Positions 31,974 through 39,000 of a stretch of 44,546 nt of DNA are shown one piece after another. The notes below the pieces were generated by a model. The model did not search any database. It was not told the origin of the DNA and saw only the letters and a program-made list of their open reading frames with translations. The DNA comes from Chloroflexota bacterium (GTDB taxonomy: Bacteria > Chloroflexota > Anaerolineae > Aggregatilineales > Phototrophicaceae): the NCBI GenBank assembly GCA_026706455.1, contig JAPOYS010000042.1, positions 1-44,546 on the forward strand, given 5' to 3'. Position 1 is the stretch's first letter. Each line of letters opens with the position of its first letter. The translations under genes were made by a program, and so were the position numbers.

Positions 31974-32998
31974 GAAATCAGCGAGTCGGTCTCCGAGGCG
32001 TCTTCCGGCGCGGGCGGGACTGGCTTCCGTTTGGCGCGAATGGCTTTGAGCGCCTGCGAGCGCGTCAGAAGCACGGACTGGTCGCGTTCGCTTTCCAGCG
32101 CTGCCGGCACCTGCGCGCGCTCTTCTTCCAAATAGGTCTTGAGCGCGCCGCTGATGGACTTCACGGGCGCGTCATCGCCGTACTGGTGGCGCAGGTCCAG
32201 CAGGTTGTTCATCAGCCAAAGGAAGAGATCGCCTTCCGTGCGCGCCTCGTGCTTGCCTTTCGCCAAGCCCAGCACATTATGCTTTCGAATCAAGTCGATA
32301 GCGGGCTTGTACATGGTGAAGTACCAATCGGCGGTCGCCTCTTCGGTCGTCAGCGCATGGCCCTCCAAAGGCTCCATCACCCGCTCGTGCAGAAAGATAT
32401 GCCCCATCAACTCGTGATAACGGGATGGCTCGGTCAGTTCAATGGACTCGTGTTCGGGTACCGCGCGCGATAGACCGGTCTCGTCGAGAAAATTGGCGTA
32501 GGCTTCCGCCGCCTCCAATTGGCGATGGCTCATGCCGGGCCGCAGGGGGATCGTCGTTGGCATTTCGATCACATGCGCCTGGATCGTCTTGGCGCTCAAC
32601 TGACGCGCCACTGATACGCGGTGATTGCCATCCCGCACAAAATACACATCGCCAACCTTGTACAGCTCGATCGGCGGCGGACCCTCCAGGCTGTTCGCCA
32701 GCGCGTAAACACGGCTCCAGCGTTCTTTCATGCCCGATTTGCGCGGCAGAAAGGTCGATGTGAAGTCTTTGTAACGCCCGACGCTGCCCACGATCTGATC
32801 CAGCGGCACATCGCGCACGCCCTCGTAATGCTCTTCGTGCAGATGCAAGCGACTGCGGATCTCGTCGAAGTTGAGCAAGTCCTGGTGCCGCCCGGTCAGC
32901 TGGCTGAGCAGCTCCCGCCAAAAGGCTTTGTTGTAGACGGACTGGAATTTGACGCGCCCCTCATGGAGACGCTGTTGGTAGTTCTGGCTCTCTGCCAT
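31970..32998 (-). CDS. ParB-like nuclease-domain protein
   Basis: 342 residues, GAGG 7 bases before the ATG. The central part (about 55-150) resembles the ParB N-terminal domain: VPLDQIVGSVGRY, PPIELYKVGDVYFVRDGNHRV (the GxxR box equivalent) and SVARQLSAKTIQAHVIE. The C-terminal part (about 200-310) is helical and unassigned. No ParA or parS is seen, so chromosome partitioning is unlikely; similar solitary proteins may act as regulators or nucleotide hydrolases. It is the first of the four overlapping genes. Confidence 0.72.
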   Translation of the reverse strand: MAESQNYQQRLHEGRVKFQSVYNKAFWRELLSQLTGRHQDLLNFDEIRSRLHLHEEHYEGVRDVPLDQIVGSVGRYKDFTSTFLPRKSGMKERWSRVYALANSLEGPPPIELYKVGDVYFVRDGNHRVSVARQLSAKTIQAHVIEMPTTIPLRPGMSHRQLEAAEAYANFLDETGLSRAVPEHESIELTEPSRYHELMGHIFLHERVMEPLEGHALTTEEATADWYFTMYKPAIDLIRKHNVLGLAKGKHEARTEGDLFLWLMNNLLDLRHQYGDDAPVKSISGALKTYLEEERAQVPAALESERDQSVLLTRSQALKAIRAKRKPVPPAPEDASETDSLIS

Positions 32999-33296
32999 TT
33001 TGCCTCTTTATCCTTTACGTGATTTGCACTTTCAACAAGGTCTCTACAAAAGCGCGCACGTAAAGCAGCCGACATGCATTTGATTTACGGCCGGTCTAGC
33101 CACACTATAACATATCTGAGGGCGAGCAGGGTAGAATTTGATCTATCGTTGCCATGCGCCGCGGCAAGCGACCCGGGCGCAGGCGCTATCATTTTGTCCT
33201 GGCATAGCATTGACGACGAGCGGCGGGCTAATCTTACCTGATCGCCGGGCAATTGCGCCGACCGGCTGGCTCGCGCCCGCAACCGAAAGCGCCGCG
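32999..33296. other. divergent intergenic region
   Basis: 298 bases between the ParB-like operon and the methyltransferase. On the reverse strand TTGAAA, 17 bases, GATAAA could be the operon promoter. On the forward strand only a TATAAC near 33106 is noticeable. The frame open from 33138 shows no homology. I see no RNA gene or repeat. Confidence 0.3.
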
Positions 33297-34007
33297 ATGA
33301 AGCGAGCGACGACGATACAACTCAATCAGATCAATCAAGACTTTTACCGCGCGACCGCCGCTGAATTCGACGCGACGCGCCAAGGCGGCTGGCCCGGCTG
33401 GGGGCGGCTGCTGCCCGCGCTTGATTTGCCGCTGCATTCGCTGCTGGACTTGGGCTGCGGCAACGGACGCTTGGGCGTTTTTCTGGCGGCGCGGCAAGCG
33501 CAGCCCTTCACATACATCGGCATCGATAGCAGCGTCGATCTGCTGGCGCGCGCCCGGCGTCAATTGGCGCGGGATCCAAACATAGCGCTCAAGCTGATTC
33601 AACGTGATATTGTTCTGGAAAGCCTGCCGCCTGAAAGAGCGCAATTGGTCGCCCTCATTGGGCTGATCCACCATGTGCCTGGATTCGCCAATCGGCGGCG
33701 GCTGTTGGCTTCAGCCGCGCAACGCGTCCAGCCGGGCGGCTGCCTGGTCTTCGCCGCCTGGCGTTTCTACGAGCGCGAGCGTTTCCGGCGGCGCATCGTC
33801 CCTTGGCCCGCGGGCATTGATGTGGAGAGGCACGATTATCTGCTCGATTGGCGGCGCGGCGAACGAGCCTTGCGTTATTGCCACTATGTCGACGACTCCG
33901 AGCACGCGCAACTGATCGCGGCGACGGGCTTGCGGGTCACCGCCGATTTTCGCGCCGATGGCGCCGATGGCGACTTGAATCGCTACACTGTCCTGCAAAA
34001 AGGGTAG
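33297..34007 (+). CDS. class I SAM-dependent methyltransferase (Trm9/ABH8-like layout)
   Basis: 236 residues from the ATG at 33297; the frame extends to 33138 without similarity. SAM-binding motif I is LLDLGCGNGRLG (49-60), motif II acidic residue in IGIDSS, and post-motif VQPGGCLVFAAWRF. The GLIHHVPGFANRRRLL segment and the following basic RFRRRIVPW resemble tRNA-wobble methyltransferases of the Trm9 type, but methylation of small molecules cannot be excluded. No clear Shine-Dalgarno. Confidence 0.82.
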   Translation: MKRATTIQLNQINQDFYRATAAEFDATRQGGWPGWGRLLPALDLPLHSLLDLGCGNGRLGVFLAARQAQPFTYIGIDSSVDLLARARRQLARDPNIALKLIQRDIVLESLPPERAQLVALIGLIHHVPGFANRRRLLASAAQRVQPGGCLVFAAWRFYERERFRRRIVPWPAGIDVERHDYLLDWRRGERALRYCHYVDDSEHAQLIAATGLRVTADFRADGADGDLNRYTVLQKG

Positions 34008-34049
34008 GGTGGCGCGGAACCACCCCCGCCCTCCAAAGAATGCAGAAGC

Positions 34050-35288
34050 CTAGCAGCTGCCTCTGCCGAGTATGTAGGGACGTTCGGCGCGGAGATTGTT
34101 GTTCTCGTTCGTCTCAGCAACTTGATTGTGTACGTCGAGGAACATATTGATGTGGTGCAGCGTCTCGACATGAACGGTCGGGCTCAGCGCGCCGAAAACA
34201 GTTTGCGCTTGACCCGGCGCCAACGCGCCAAAAGCGATTCGGGTTGTCTCTGCCGCCGCCGATCCCGCATTCCCGCTGTCCCGCACTTCGATTAGACCGC
34301 CGCTCGTCGAGGCGGCCGAGCCGCCGTTTCGCACCGTGACCGTGATTTTGTAAGTCTGGCCGCAGCTGACGGGATGGGGATCGATAAACGTGGGCTGTTC
34401 GATATAGAGGTCGGGTCCAGTAGTAGGCTGTTGCGGCTGCGGCTGCTGCGGCGCTGGCATAGCCGTCGGGATCGGGACCGGCGTTGGCGGCAGGGGCGGC
34501 GGATTGATCCGCGGCAAGTTGCTCAAATCGCCCTCGGCGCGCACGATGCCGGGAAATATGAAGCCTCTCCGTCCGTTTGCCAACTCGATGTACCACCAGC
34601 GCGTGGCGAAACTGCTGATGCCCCTGATTGGCGCCGACTGGCCCTCCAACAAGTGACCGATGACGCCGTACTGCGTCGAATCGCCGGCGCGCACGTTCGA
34701 ATTCACCGTGGCGATGACGCGCGGCGACGGGTCCGTCATGGGATCGACTCCCGGCTCCCCATCGGCCTCCGGCGCCGGCTCAGCCACGGATGGCATCTCG
34801 GGCTCGTCCATAGCGATTGCCTGTTCCTCCGCGGCGGCGACCATGGGTCTGTTTTCTACCCGGATGGGGCTGACGCGGTAATACAGCGGCGCGTCGCCGC
34901 CAATGTTGACGGTCAAGCGCAGTTCATACAAGCCATCATCTAGGGTCATGGTATTCCAACTGCCGAGGATATCGTCTGCAACTGCCTCGATACGCGGCAA
35001 TGTCGCCGGGAACCATTGATCCTGCGCAGCCGCGTCGCCCATCATGTCTAAGTCGAGCGGACGAAACTCAATGTAGAAGTTGCGCATTATGTCCAGGATG
35101 ACGGTTCCGCGTATGTCAACGCTGCCGCGAACCACATAAACCGGCGGCGGGAAGCTGATATGCGCCGCCGGATCCATCATGTCGGGGTCCTTCGGTTCGA
35201 TCACTTCGGTATCGCCTTGCCCGAAAGTCGGCGCGGCAAACATCAGCAGCGCGCATACAAAGATTACAAATGTTGAGATTCGCTTCAT
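34050..35288 (-). CDS. secreted SH3b and CARDB domain protein
   Basis: 412 residues from the ATG at 35288, chosen for its perfect AGGAGG 8 bases upstream and the signal peptide (about 1-24, ending APTFGQ). Domains: an N-terminal beta-rich region (about 45-155), a linker rich in Glu/Pro, an SH3b domain (about 195-255: VNSNVRAGDSTQYGVIGHL, WWYIELANGRRGFI), a Pro-rich linker, and a C-terminal CARDB/Ig-like domain (about 300-405: VTVRNGGSAAS, VDVHNQVAETNENNN). Probably bound to the wall; ligand unknown. Confidence 0.8.
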   Translation of the reverse strand: MKRISTFVIFVCALLMFAAPTFGQGDTEVIEPKDPDMMDPAAHISFPPPVYVVRGSVDIRGTVILDIMRNFYIEFRPLDLDMMGDAAAQDQWFPATLPRIEAVADDILGSWNTMTLDDGLYELRLTVNIGGDAPLYYRVSPIRVENRPMVAAAEEQAIAMDEPEMPSVAEPAPEADGEPGVDPMTDPSPRVIATVNSNVRAGDSTQYGVIGHLLEGQSAPIRGISSFATRWWYIELANGRRGFIFPGIVRAEGDLSNLPRINPPPLPPTPVPIPTAMPAPQQPQPQQPTTGPDLYIEQPTFIDPHPVSCGQTYKITVTVRNGGSAASTSGGLIEVRDSGNAGSAAAETTRIAFGALAPGQAQTVFGALSPTVHVETLHHINMFLDVHNQVAETNENNNLRAERPYILGRGSC

Positions 35289-35502
35289 GGCAGTGCCTCC
35301 TGAAAAGAGAATCGGCCATACAGGTTTCATGAGTATGGGCATTCTGTTATCTTATCATAAATCAATTAGATGATTCGCGCTTGAATCTGACGCGCAGTCT
35401 GCGCGTCTGCCCGCCTTCGCCACATCTGAATTGCGCTGCGCGGGCCAGCTCTGGCCACGCTGCGCTTGGTTCGGTGCGGCGACAGGTCTCGGAGGCTCCA
35501 CA

Positions 35503-36195
35503 ATGCCGAAGCCCATCGTTCGCATCCATGACCTGCATAAGACCTACCGCGAGGGCGATCGCAAATTGCATGTGCTGGACGGCGTAAGTCTTGACATTTA
35601 CGCGGGCGAATTCCTGGCTCTGCTCGGCGCCAGCGGCAGCGGCAAGAGCACCTTGCTGAATCTCTTGAGCGGCATCGACAGTCCCGACCGCGGGCGCATC
35701 TTCATCGACAGCCTGGACATCACCCCTCTCAACGACCGGCAGCTCACGCTCTTCCGCCGTGAAAACATCGGCATCATCTTTCAGTTCTTCAATCTCATTC
35801 CGACCTGTACGGTGCGCGAGAACGTTACGCTGCCGCAAGAATTGGGCGGAGCGCCGCGCCGACGGGCTGAAGCCCGCGCGGGCGACCTCCTGCGGCAGGT
35901 TGGCTTGGGTGAGCGCGCCGACGCCTTTCCCGATAAGCTCAGCGGCGGCGAGCAGCAGCGCGTCGCCATCGCCCGCGCGCTCCTGCATGAACCGAAGATC
36001 GTGCTCGCCGACGAGCCCACCGGCAACCTGGATGACGATACCGGACGTGGCGTCATTCGGCTGCTCCTGCGCCTGACGCGCGAAGCGGGCAAAACTTTGA
36101 TAGTGGCCACGCACAGCGGCGAGATCGCGCGCCAAGCCGACCGCGTCTGTCGTATTCACGACGGTCAGCTGCGGGTCGAGACCCCGCCGGCTTAG
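35503..36195 (+). CDS. ABC transporter ATP-binding protein (LolD/MacB-like)
   Basis: 230 residues from the ATG at 35503 with GGAGG 8 bases upstream; the frame is open to 35431. Walker [10 protein letters not shown] (42-50), Q-loop [17 protein letters not shown], signature LSGGEQQR, Walker [17 protein letters not shown] and the H-loop ATHS are intact. The DEPTGNLD form is characteristic of the LolD/MacB/FtsE branch. No permease gene adjoins, so its partner must be elsewhere. Confidence 0.92.
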   Translation: MPKPIVRIHDLHKTYREGDRKLHVLDGVSLDIYAGEFLALLGASGSGKSTLLNLLSGIDSPDRGRIFIDSLDITPLNDRQLTLFRRENIGIIFQFFNLIPTCTVRENVTLPQELGGAPRRRAEARAGDLLRQVGLGERADAFPDKLSGGEQQRVAIARALLHEPKIVLADEPTGNLDDDTGRGVIRLLLRLTREAGKTLIVATHSGEIARQADRVCRIHDGQLRVETPPA

Positions 36196-36453
36196 CGCCT
36201 TCGTCAATTCGATTCGCGCTACGATATGATGGCTTGAATTGATCTGCGCTTGATCTGGGCGCCGGCGATGATTTGTGCGTTCTGCTCAAATCCGGGCGGC
36301 GACGCGATAGAAGATTGTCGCGAGACGCGGTAGAATTATAGGCGGCAAGCGTCGCGCAGGCCCGGTTGCGCAGCGGCGCCTTTTAGCCGCAGCGCTTGTA
36401 CCCGATCGCTCGCTCCTTGGCGAAAGCGCGCTACAGACGAAAGGCGGGGACCC

Positions 36454-36891
36454 ATGGTTGACACGAAGCAAAATAGCACAGTGAGCGCCATCCTCTCCGA
36501 ATTGCGGGACGTGAACAAAGACAGACGGCGCACAGCCGTGATGAAGCTGGGCATGGTCGGCGGCGATCAAGCCGTGCGCGCGCTGATCGGCCTCGTGGAC
36601 AATGGACAGGAAGACTTGATCGTCCGCGGCCGAGCCGCTCTGATGCTCGGCAAGCTGAAGGACGATCGCGCGGTGCCGCCCCTGATTCGCGCCCTGGACG
36701 CGCCCGGTTTCGTCACGCCCTACAATGCCGCCCAGGCGCTGGGCAAAATCGGCGATCCGCGCGCCATCGACGCCCTGCTGAGCTTCGCCGGCAGCAGCAA
36801 CGACAAGACCCGCGCCGCCGCCGTCGAAGCGCTGCGCCAATTGGGCTGCGAGTTTGAAGCCGCCTTCGGCGAGCCGCAGCCGCGGATATAG
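36454..36891 (+). CDS. HEAT-repeat (PBS-lyase-type) protein
   Basis: 145 residues made of about four HEAT repeats: RRTAVMKLGMVGGDQAVRAL, GRAALMLGKLKDDRAVPPL, YNAAQALGKIGDPRAIDAL and TRAAAVEALRQLG. Each has the helix-turn-helix with the aspartate/arginine pattern of phycobilisome-lyase-like HEAT repeats. It is likely a protein-protein adaptor. It follows the ABC ATPase by 258 bases without obvious promoter. Confidence 0.85.
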   Translation: MVDTKQNSTVSAILSELRDVNKDRRRTAVMKLGMVGGDQAVRALIGLVDNGQEDLIVRGRAALMLGKLKDDRAVPPLIRALDAPGFVTPYNAAQALGKIGDPRAIDALLSFAGSSNDKTRAAAVEALRQLGCEFEAAFGEPQPRI

Positions 36892-36958
36892 AGACTCAAC
36901 TCATTTTATAGCGGGCGCGCCTGATTCAGGCTGACGAAGACTGGATCGCGCGGCAGCT

Positions 36959-37174
36959 ATGTCCCAAAACCGCAACCTCCACCAAGCCAAGACCAAAGAG
37001 ATTCCGATGGACTGGGACGACGCGATGGGCGTGCCGATTACGTTCTCGAACAAGCACAATCCAGAGCAGTTTGAGATTCTCGGCGCGGATACTGACTTTG
37101 CAGGCAAGCTCGGGAGCGGCTATGTCAAGGGCAACAGAAAATATGCGCGGATCGTCATCCAGCGAAAACTGTAG
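36959..37174 (+). pseudogene. remnant of an EcoRI-type adenine methyltransferase (C-terminal end only)
   Basis: 71 codons. Residues 12-46 (KEIPMDWDDAMGVPITF, then KHNPEQFEILGADT) closely match the C-terminal end of EcoRI-family adenine-specific DNA methylases, which read KDIPxDYDGxMGVPITFLDKYNPEQFEI. The catalytic NPPF/NPPY and SAM-binding parts are absent and no frame upstream restores them. The stop TAG is contributed by the adjacent palindrome. It is a 3' leftover of a lost restriction-modification gene or a captured fragment. Confidence 0.72.
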
Positions 37175-37199
37175 GGACGAGCCGGCGGCTCGTCCCTAC
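37171..37199. repeat. GTAGGGACGA palindrome
   Basis: Arms GTAGGGACGAGCC and GGCTCGTCCCTAC around GGC, perfect over 13 bp. Both arms carry A/T where most units have G/C (GGGACGAG/CTCGTCCC), a matched pair of changes. Confidence 0.85.
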
Positions 37200-37347
37200 A
37201 TTATATGCGATTGTTTACGCGACCTCGTCGCCGGCTGCCATGACGACGGCGAAGGCGGCTGCGGCGGGCTTCATCGCTCCATAAGCAACTTGACAAGTTT
37301 GCCGGGTTAATCAACAATTGTGATGACTGACAGACAAGGAGTATTCC

Positions 37348-37533
37348 ATGACGAACGAGCAGGCGCTGGCTGAACGAATGGCTAAAGTGGAATCTTCCAT
37401 CGAAACAGAACGCCCGCATCTGGCGACGAAAGCGGATTTGGAAAAGCTGAAAAGCGATCTGACATTTAGAATCATTCTCATTAGCGCCGCATTGCTGGGC
37501 CTCATCAAGATAATCCCGCCCTTTCAAGTCTAA
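37348..37533 (+). CDS. small coiled-coil membrane protein
   Basis: 61 residues, AGGAG 9 bases upstream of the ATG. A charged helix (ALAERMAKVESSIETERPHL, then TKADLEKLKSDL) runs into one membrane segment (IILISAALLGLIKIIPP, about 43-59). This resembles short coiled-coil/TM proteins common in phages and islands, sometimes holin-accessory-like. The ribosome site supports real expression. Confidence 0.65.
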   Translation: MTNEQALAERMAKVESSIETERPHLATKADLEKLKSDLTFRIILISAALLGLIKIIPPFQV

Positions 37534-37555
37534 TCGCTTTGGAAGAAAGATCGCT

Positions 37556-38689
37556 TCAGCCCGCGTAACCGACCGGCGCATGCGTAGGCGCGTCGCCTTG
37601 GCCATTCGGCGTGAGTTCCGTCACCGCGCCTTGCCGCTGCGCCTGGCAGGCCAACGCAGCCTGATCTCTCCGCGCGACCAAATCAGCAGGATTCACGTGG
37701 CTGACAGCCGGTCGCAGATCCAGCGCCGCCTGAAATTGCGCTTGCGCCGGGCAGTGATCGCCTTGCAGCGCCAGCGCCAGCGCGTAGTTTCGATGCGCCT
37801 CCTGCAATTCTGTCGCGACCGACCCATTCACATAATCGCGCACGCCAAACTCATACACCATGCTGCTGAACTTGCGGACGGATTCGGCCGGATTGGCGAC
37901 CTTGTAGCGCTGCCCGTCCAAATACATCAGGGCGATAAAGCGTTCGTAGCTAAGGTCGTCAATGTTGCCATACTCTTCCGCGCGGTCGGTCAGCACAATC
38001 GCCTCGGATAGCCGGCCTCCGCGGTAGAGCGCGAGCGCCTGCGCCTTCAGCGCTTCCAGTAACAGACGGCGCGTCAAGTCCCGCTGATAATCCCGATCAA
38101 TGCTGATGATGGCGTCCAATGTGTCTATGGCTGCGTTGTAGTTTTGCAGGCTGAGAGCCTGCTGCGCCTCCAGCAGTAGCGCCTCCAGGTCGTATTCTGC
38201 GAGTCCATCGTCGCTGGCTGGCGCCAAGGTCGGCGCGGTTGTTGGCAAAGCCGTTGACGGAAGCGGCGTGGCGCTCGAAGGACGCTGGGTGGCGGTCATG
38301 GTTGGCGGCGCTGTCGTCGGGCTGGGGACGGCGAGTAAGAAGGCAGCCGTGGCGGTCGGCGCCAATGCGCCAAGACAAGCCGGCTGCGGCGCCTGCTTTT
38401 CTAATTCCTCAAAGCGCCTTTGCGCTCGCCGAAAGGCGTGTTCCGCCAGATCCTTCGGAATATGCTGGCACTGAACTCGAATCTCGGAATGGGTGGCGGC
38501 CGCCGAGTCCGCGCGCGCCGTCGCCAAACCTGAGCTCCAGCCGGCATAGACCGCGAAGACTGCGATGAAGAACGCGCTGAGCAGACAAATGAATCCGCCG
38601 AAGCCCCAGAACAGGCAAGCCCAGCCGCGCCGCCCGCGTCTCGTTTCCGCGTGATTCACGATTTGCGCGTCTCTTGATTTCACCGGCAT
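37556..38689 (-). CDS. membrane-anchored TPR-like protein
   Basis: 377 residues. A basic N terminus, one membrane helix (about 24-52), an extracytoplasmic linker rich in Thr/Pro/Ala (about 105-160), then TPR-like helical repeats (about 165-340: LLLEAQQALSLQNYNAAIDT, LKAQALALYRGGRLSEAIVL, RNYALALALQGDHCPAQAQF). Cysteines around 73 and 103 in the extracytoplasmic part could form a disulphide. The role is unknown; a scaffold for partner proteins is likely. It is divergent from metG. Confidence 0.75.
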   Translation of the reverse strand: MPVKSRDAQIVNHAETRRGRRGWACLFWGFGGFICLLSAFFIAVFAVYAGWSSGLATARADSAAATHSEIRVQCQHIPKDLAEHAFRRAQRRFEELEKQAPQPACLGALAPTATAAFLLAVPSPTTAPPTMTATQRPSSATPLPSTALPTTAPTLAPASDDGLAEYDLEALLLEAQQALSLQNYNAAIDTLDAIISIDRDYQRDLTRRLLLEALKAQALALYRGGRLSEAIVLTDRAEEYGNIDDLSYERFIALMYLDGQRYKVANPAESVRKFSSMVYEFGVRDYVNGSVATELQEAHRNYALALALQGDHCPAQAQFQAALDLRPAVSHVNPADLVARRDQAALACQAQRQGAVTELTPNGQGDAPTHAPVGYAG

Positions 38690-38789
38690 TCCCGCAGTTC
38701 ATCAGCCGCCCGCCCTGGCGGTCCTCTGCGCTACTCTATACGCGTAGCGGCGCGAATAATAGACCAGTTCTAATGCGCTCGCCAGCCGC

Positions 38790-38819
38790 TTGACGCCGCC
38801 GCCATCCGCGTGTTACACT
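38790..38819 (+). promoter_or_regulatory. metG leader promoter
   Basis: TTGACG (38790-38795), 18-base spacer, TACACT (38814-38819). Six bases further, at 38826, is the A of the leader-peptide ATG, just where transcription should begin. Confidence 0.7.
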
Positions 38820-38825
38820 CGCCCC

Positions 38826-38906
38826 ATGTTTCAGCGCAGCGCCAGCACGATGCCTATGCGGATGCCGAGTGTCTATAAGGACAGACGGCTGGCTTGGCGC
38901 GCCTAA
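38826..38906 (+). CDS. metG leader peptide (26 codons, Met codons 9, 11, 13)
   Basis: A short frame from ATG 38826 to TAA 38904-38906. After the initiator it has three ATG codons within five codons (38850, 38856, 38862; local sequence MPMRMP). Such clustering of the cognate amino acid is the hallmark of attenuator peptides. A ribosome waiting for Met-tRNA there leaves bases from about 38880 free. One that runs to the stop covers 38880-38890. No Shine-Dalgarno is possible because the ATG is at or next to the predicted transcription start, so initiation would be leaderless. The peptide itself is not expected to have a function. Confidence 0.75.
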   Translation: MFQRSASTMPMRMPSVYKDRRLAWRA

Positions 38907-38939
38907 GCAGCGCTAAGCGGGATTCCAGAGCCGTCTGTC
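38864..38939 (+). promoter_or_regulatory. pause and antiterminator hairpins of the metG attenuator
   Basis: Segment 1 (38864-38873) pairs with segment 2 (38880-38889): two 4-bp helices GCCG/CGGC and TGTC/GACA around a 2x2 mismatch, loop TATAAG. Segment 2 (38880-38890, GACAGACGGCT) pairs alternatively with segment 3 (38929-38939, AGCCGTCTGTC) over 11 perfect base pairs. This second helix would hide the 5' arm of the terminator. Confidence 0.78.
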
Positions 38940-38962
38940 AACGACAGGCGGTTTTTGTTTTT
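38931..38962 (+). terminator. intrinsic terminator of the metG attenuator
   Basis: CCGTCTGTC (38931-38939), loop AAC, GACAGGCGG (38943-38951): 9 pairs including one G-U, then TTTTT-G-TTTTT to 38962. It lies 39 bases before the metG start codon, so it can only be regulatory. Its 5' arm is the same sequence as antiterminator segment 3. Confidence 0.88.
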
Positions 38963-39000
38963 GGATTTTCAGTGGACGAGCGCAACTGAGGGAAGGAATT

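Noticed and set aside
31925..32473. 182-codon forward open frame opposite the ParB-like gene
   Set aside because: Antisense shadow; the reverse gene has GxxR-like motif, ribosome site and overlaps with neighbours.
38820..38960. T-box or SAM-type riboswitch before metG
   Set aside because: No T-box core (GGGTGGNACCGCG-like) or UGGN bulge, and the antiterminator is a continuous 11-bp helix; no SAM riboswitch core is seen. The Met-rich leader ORF explains the layout better.
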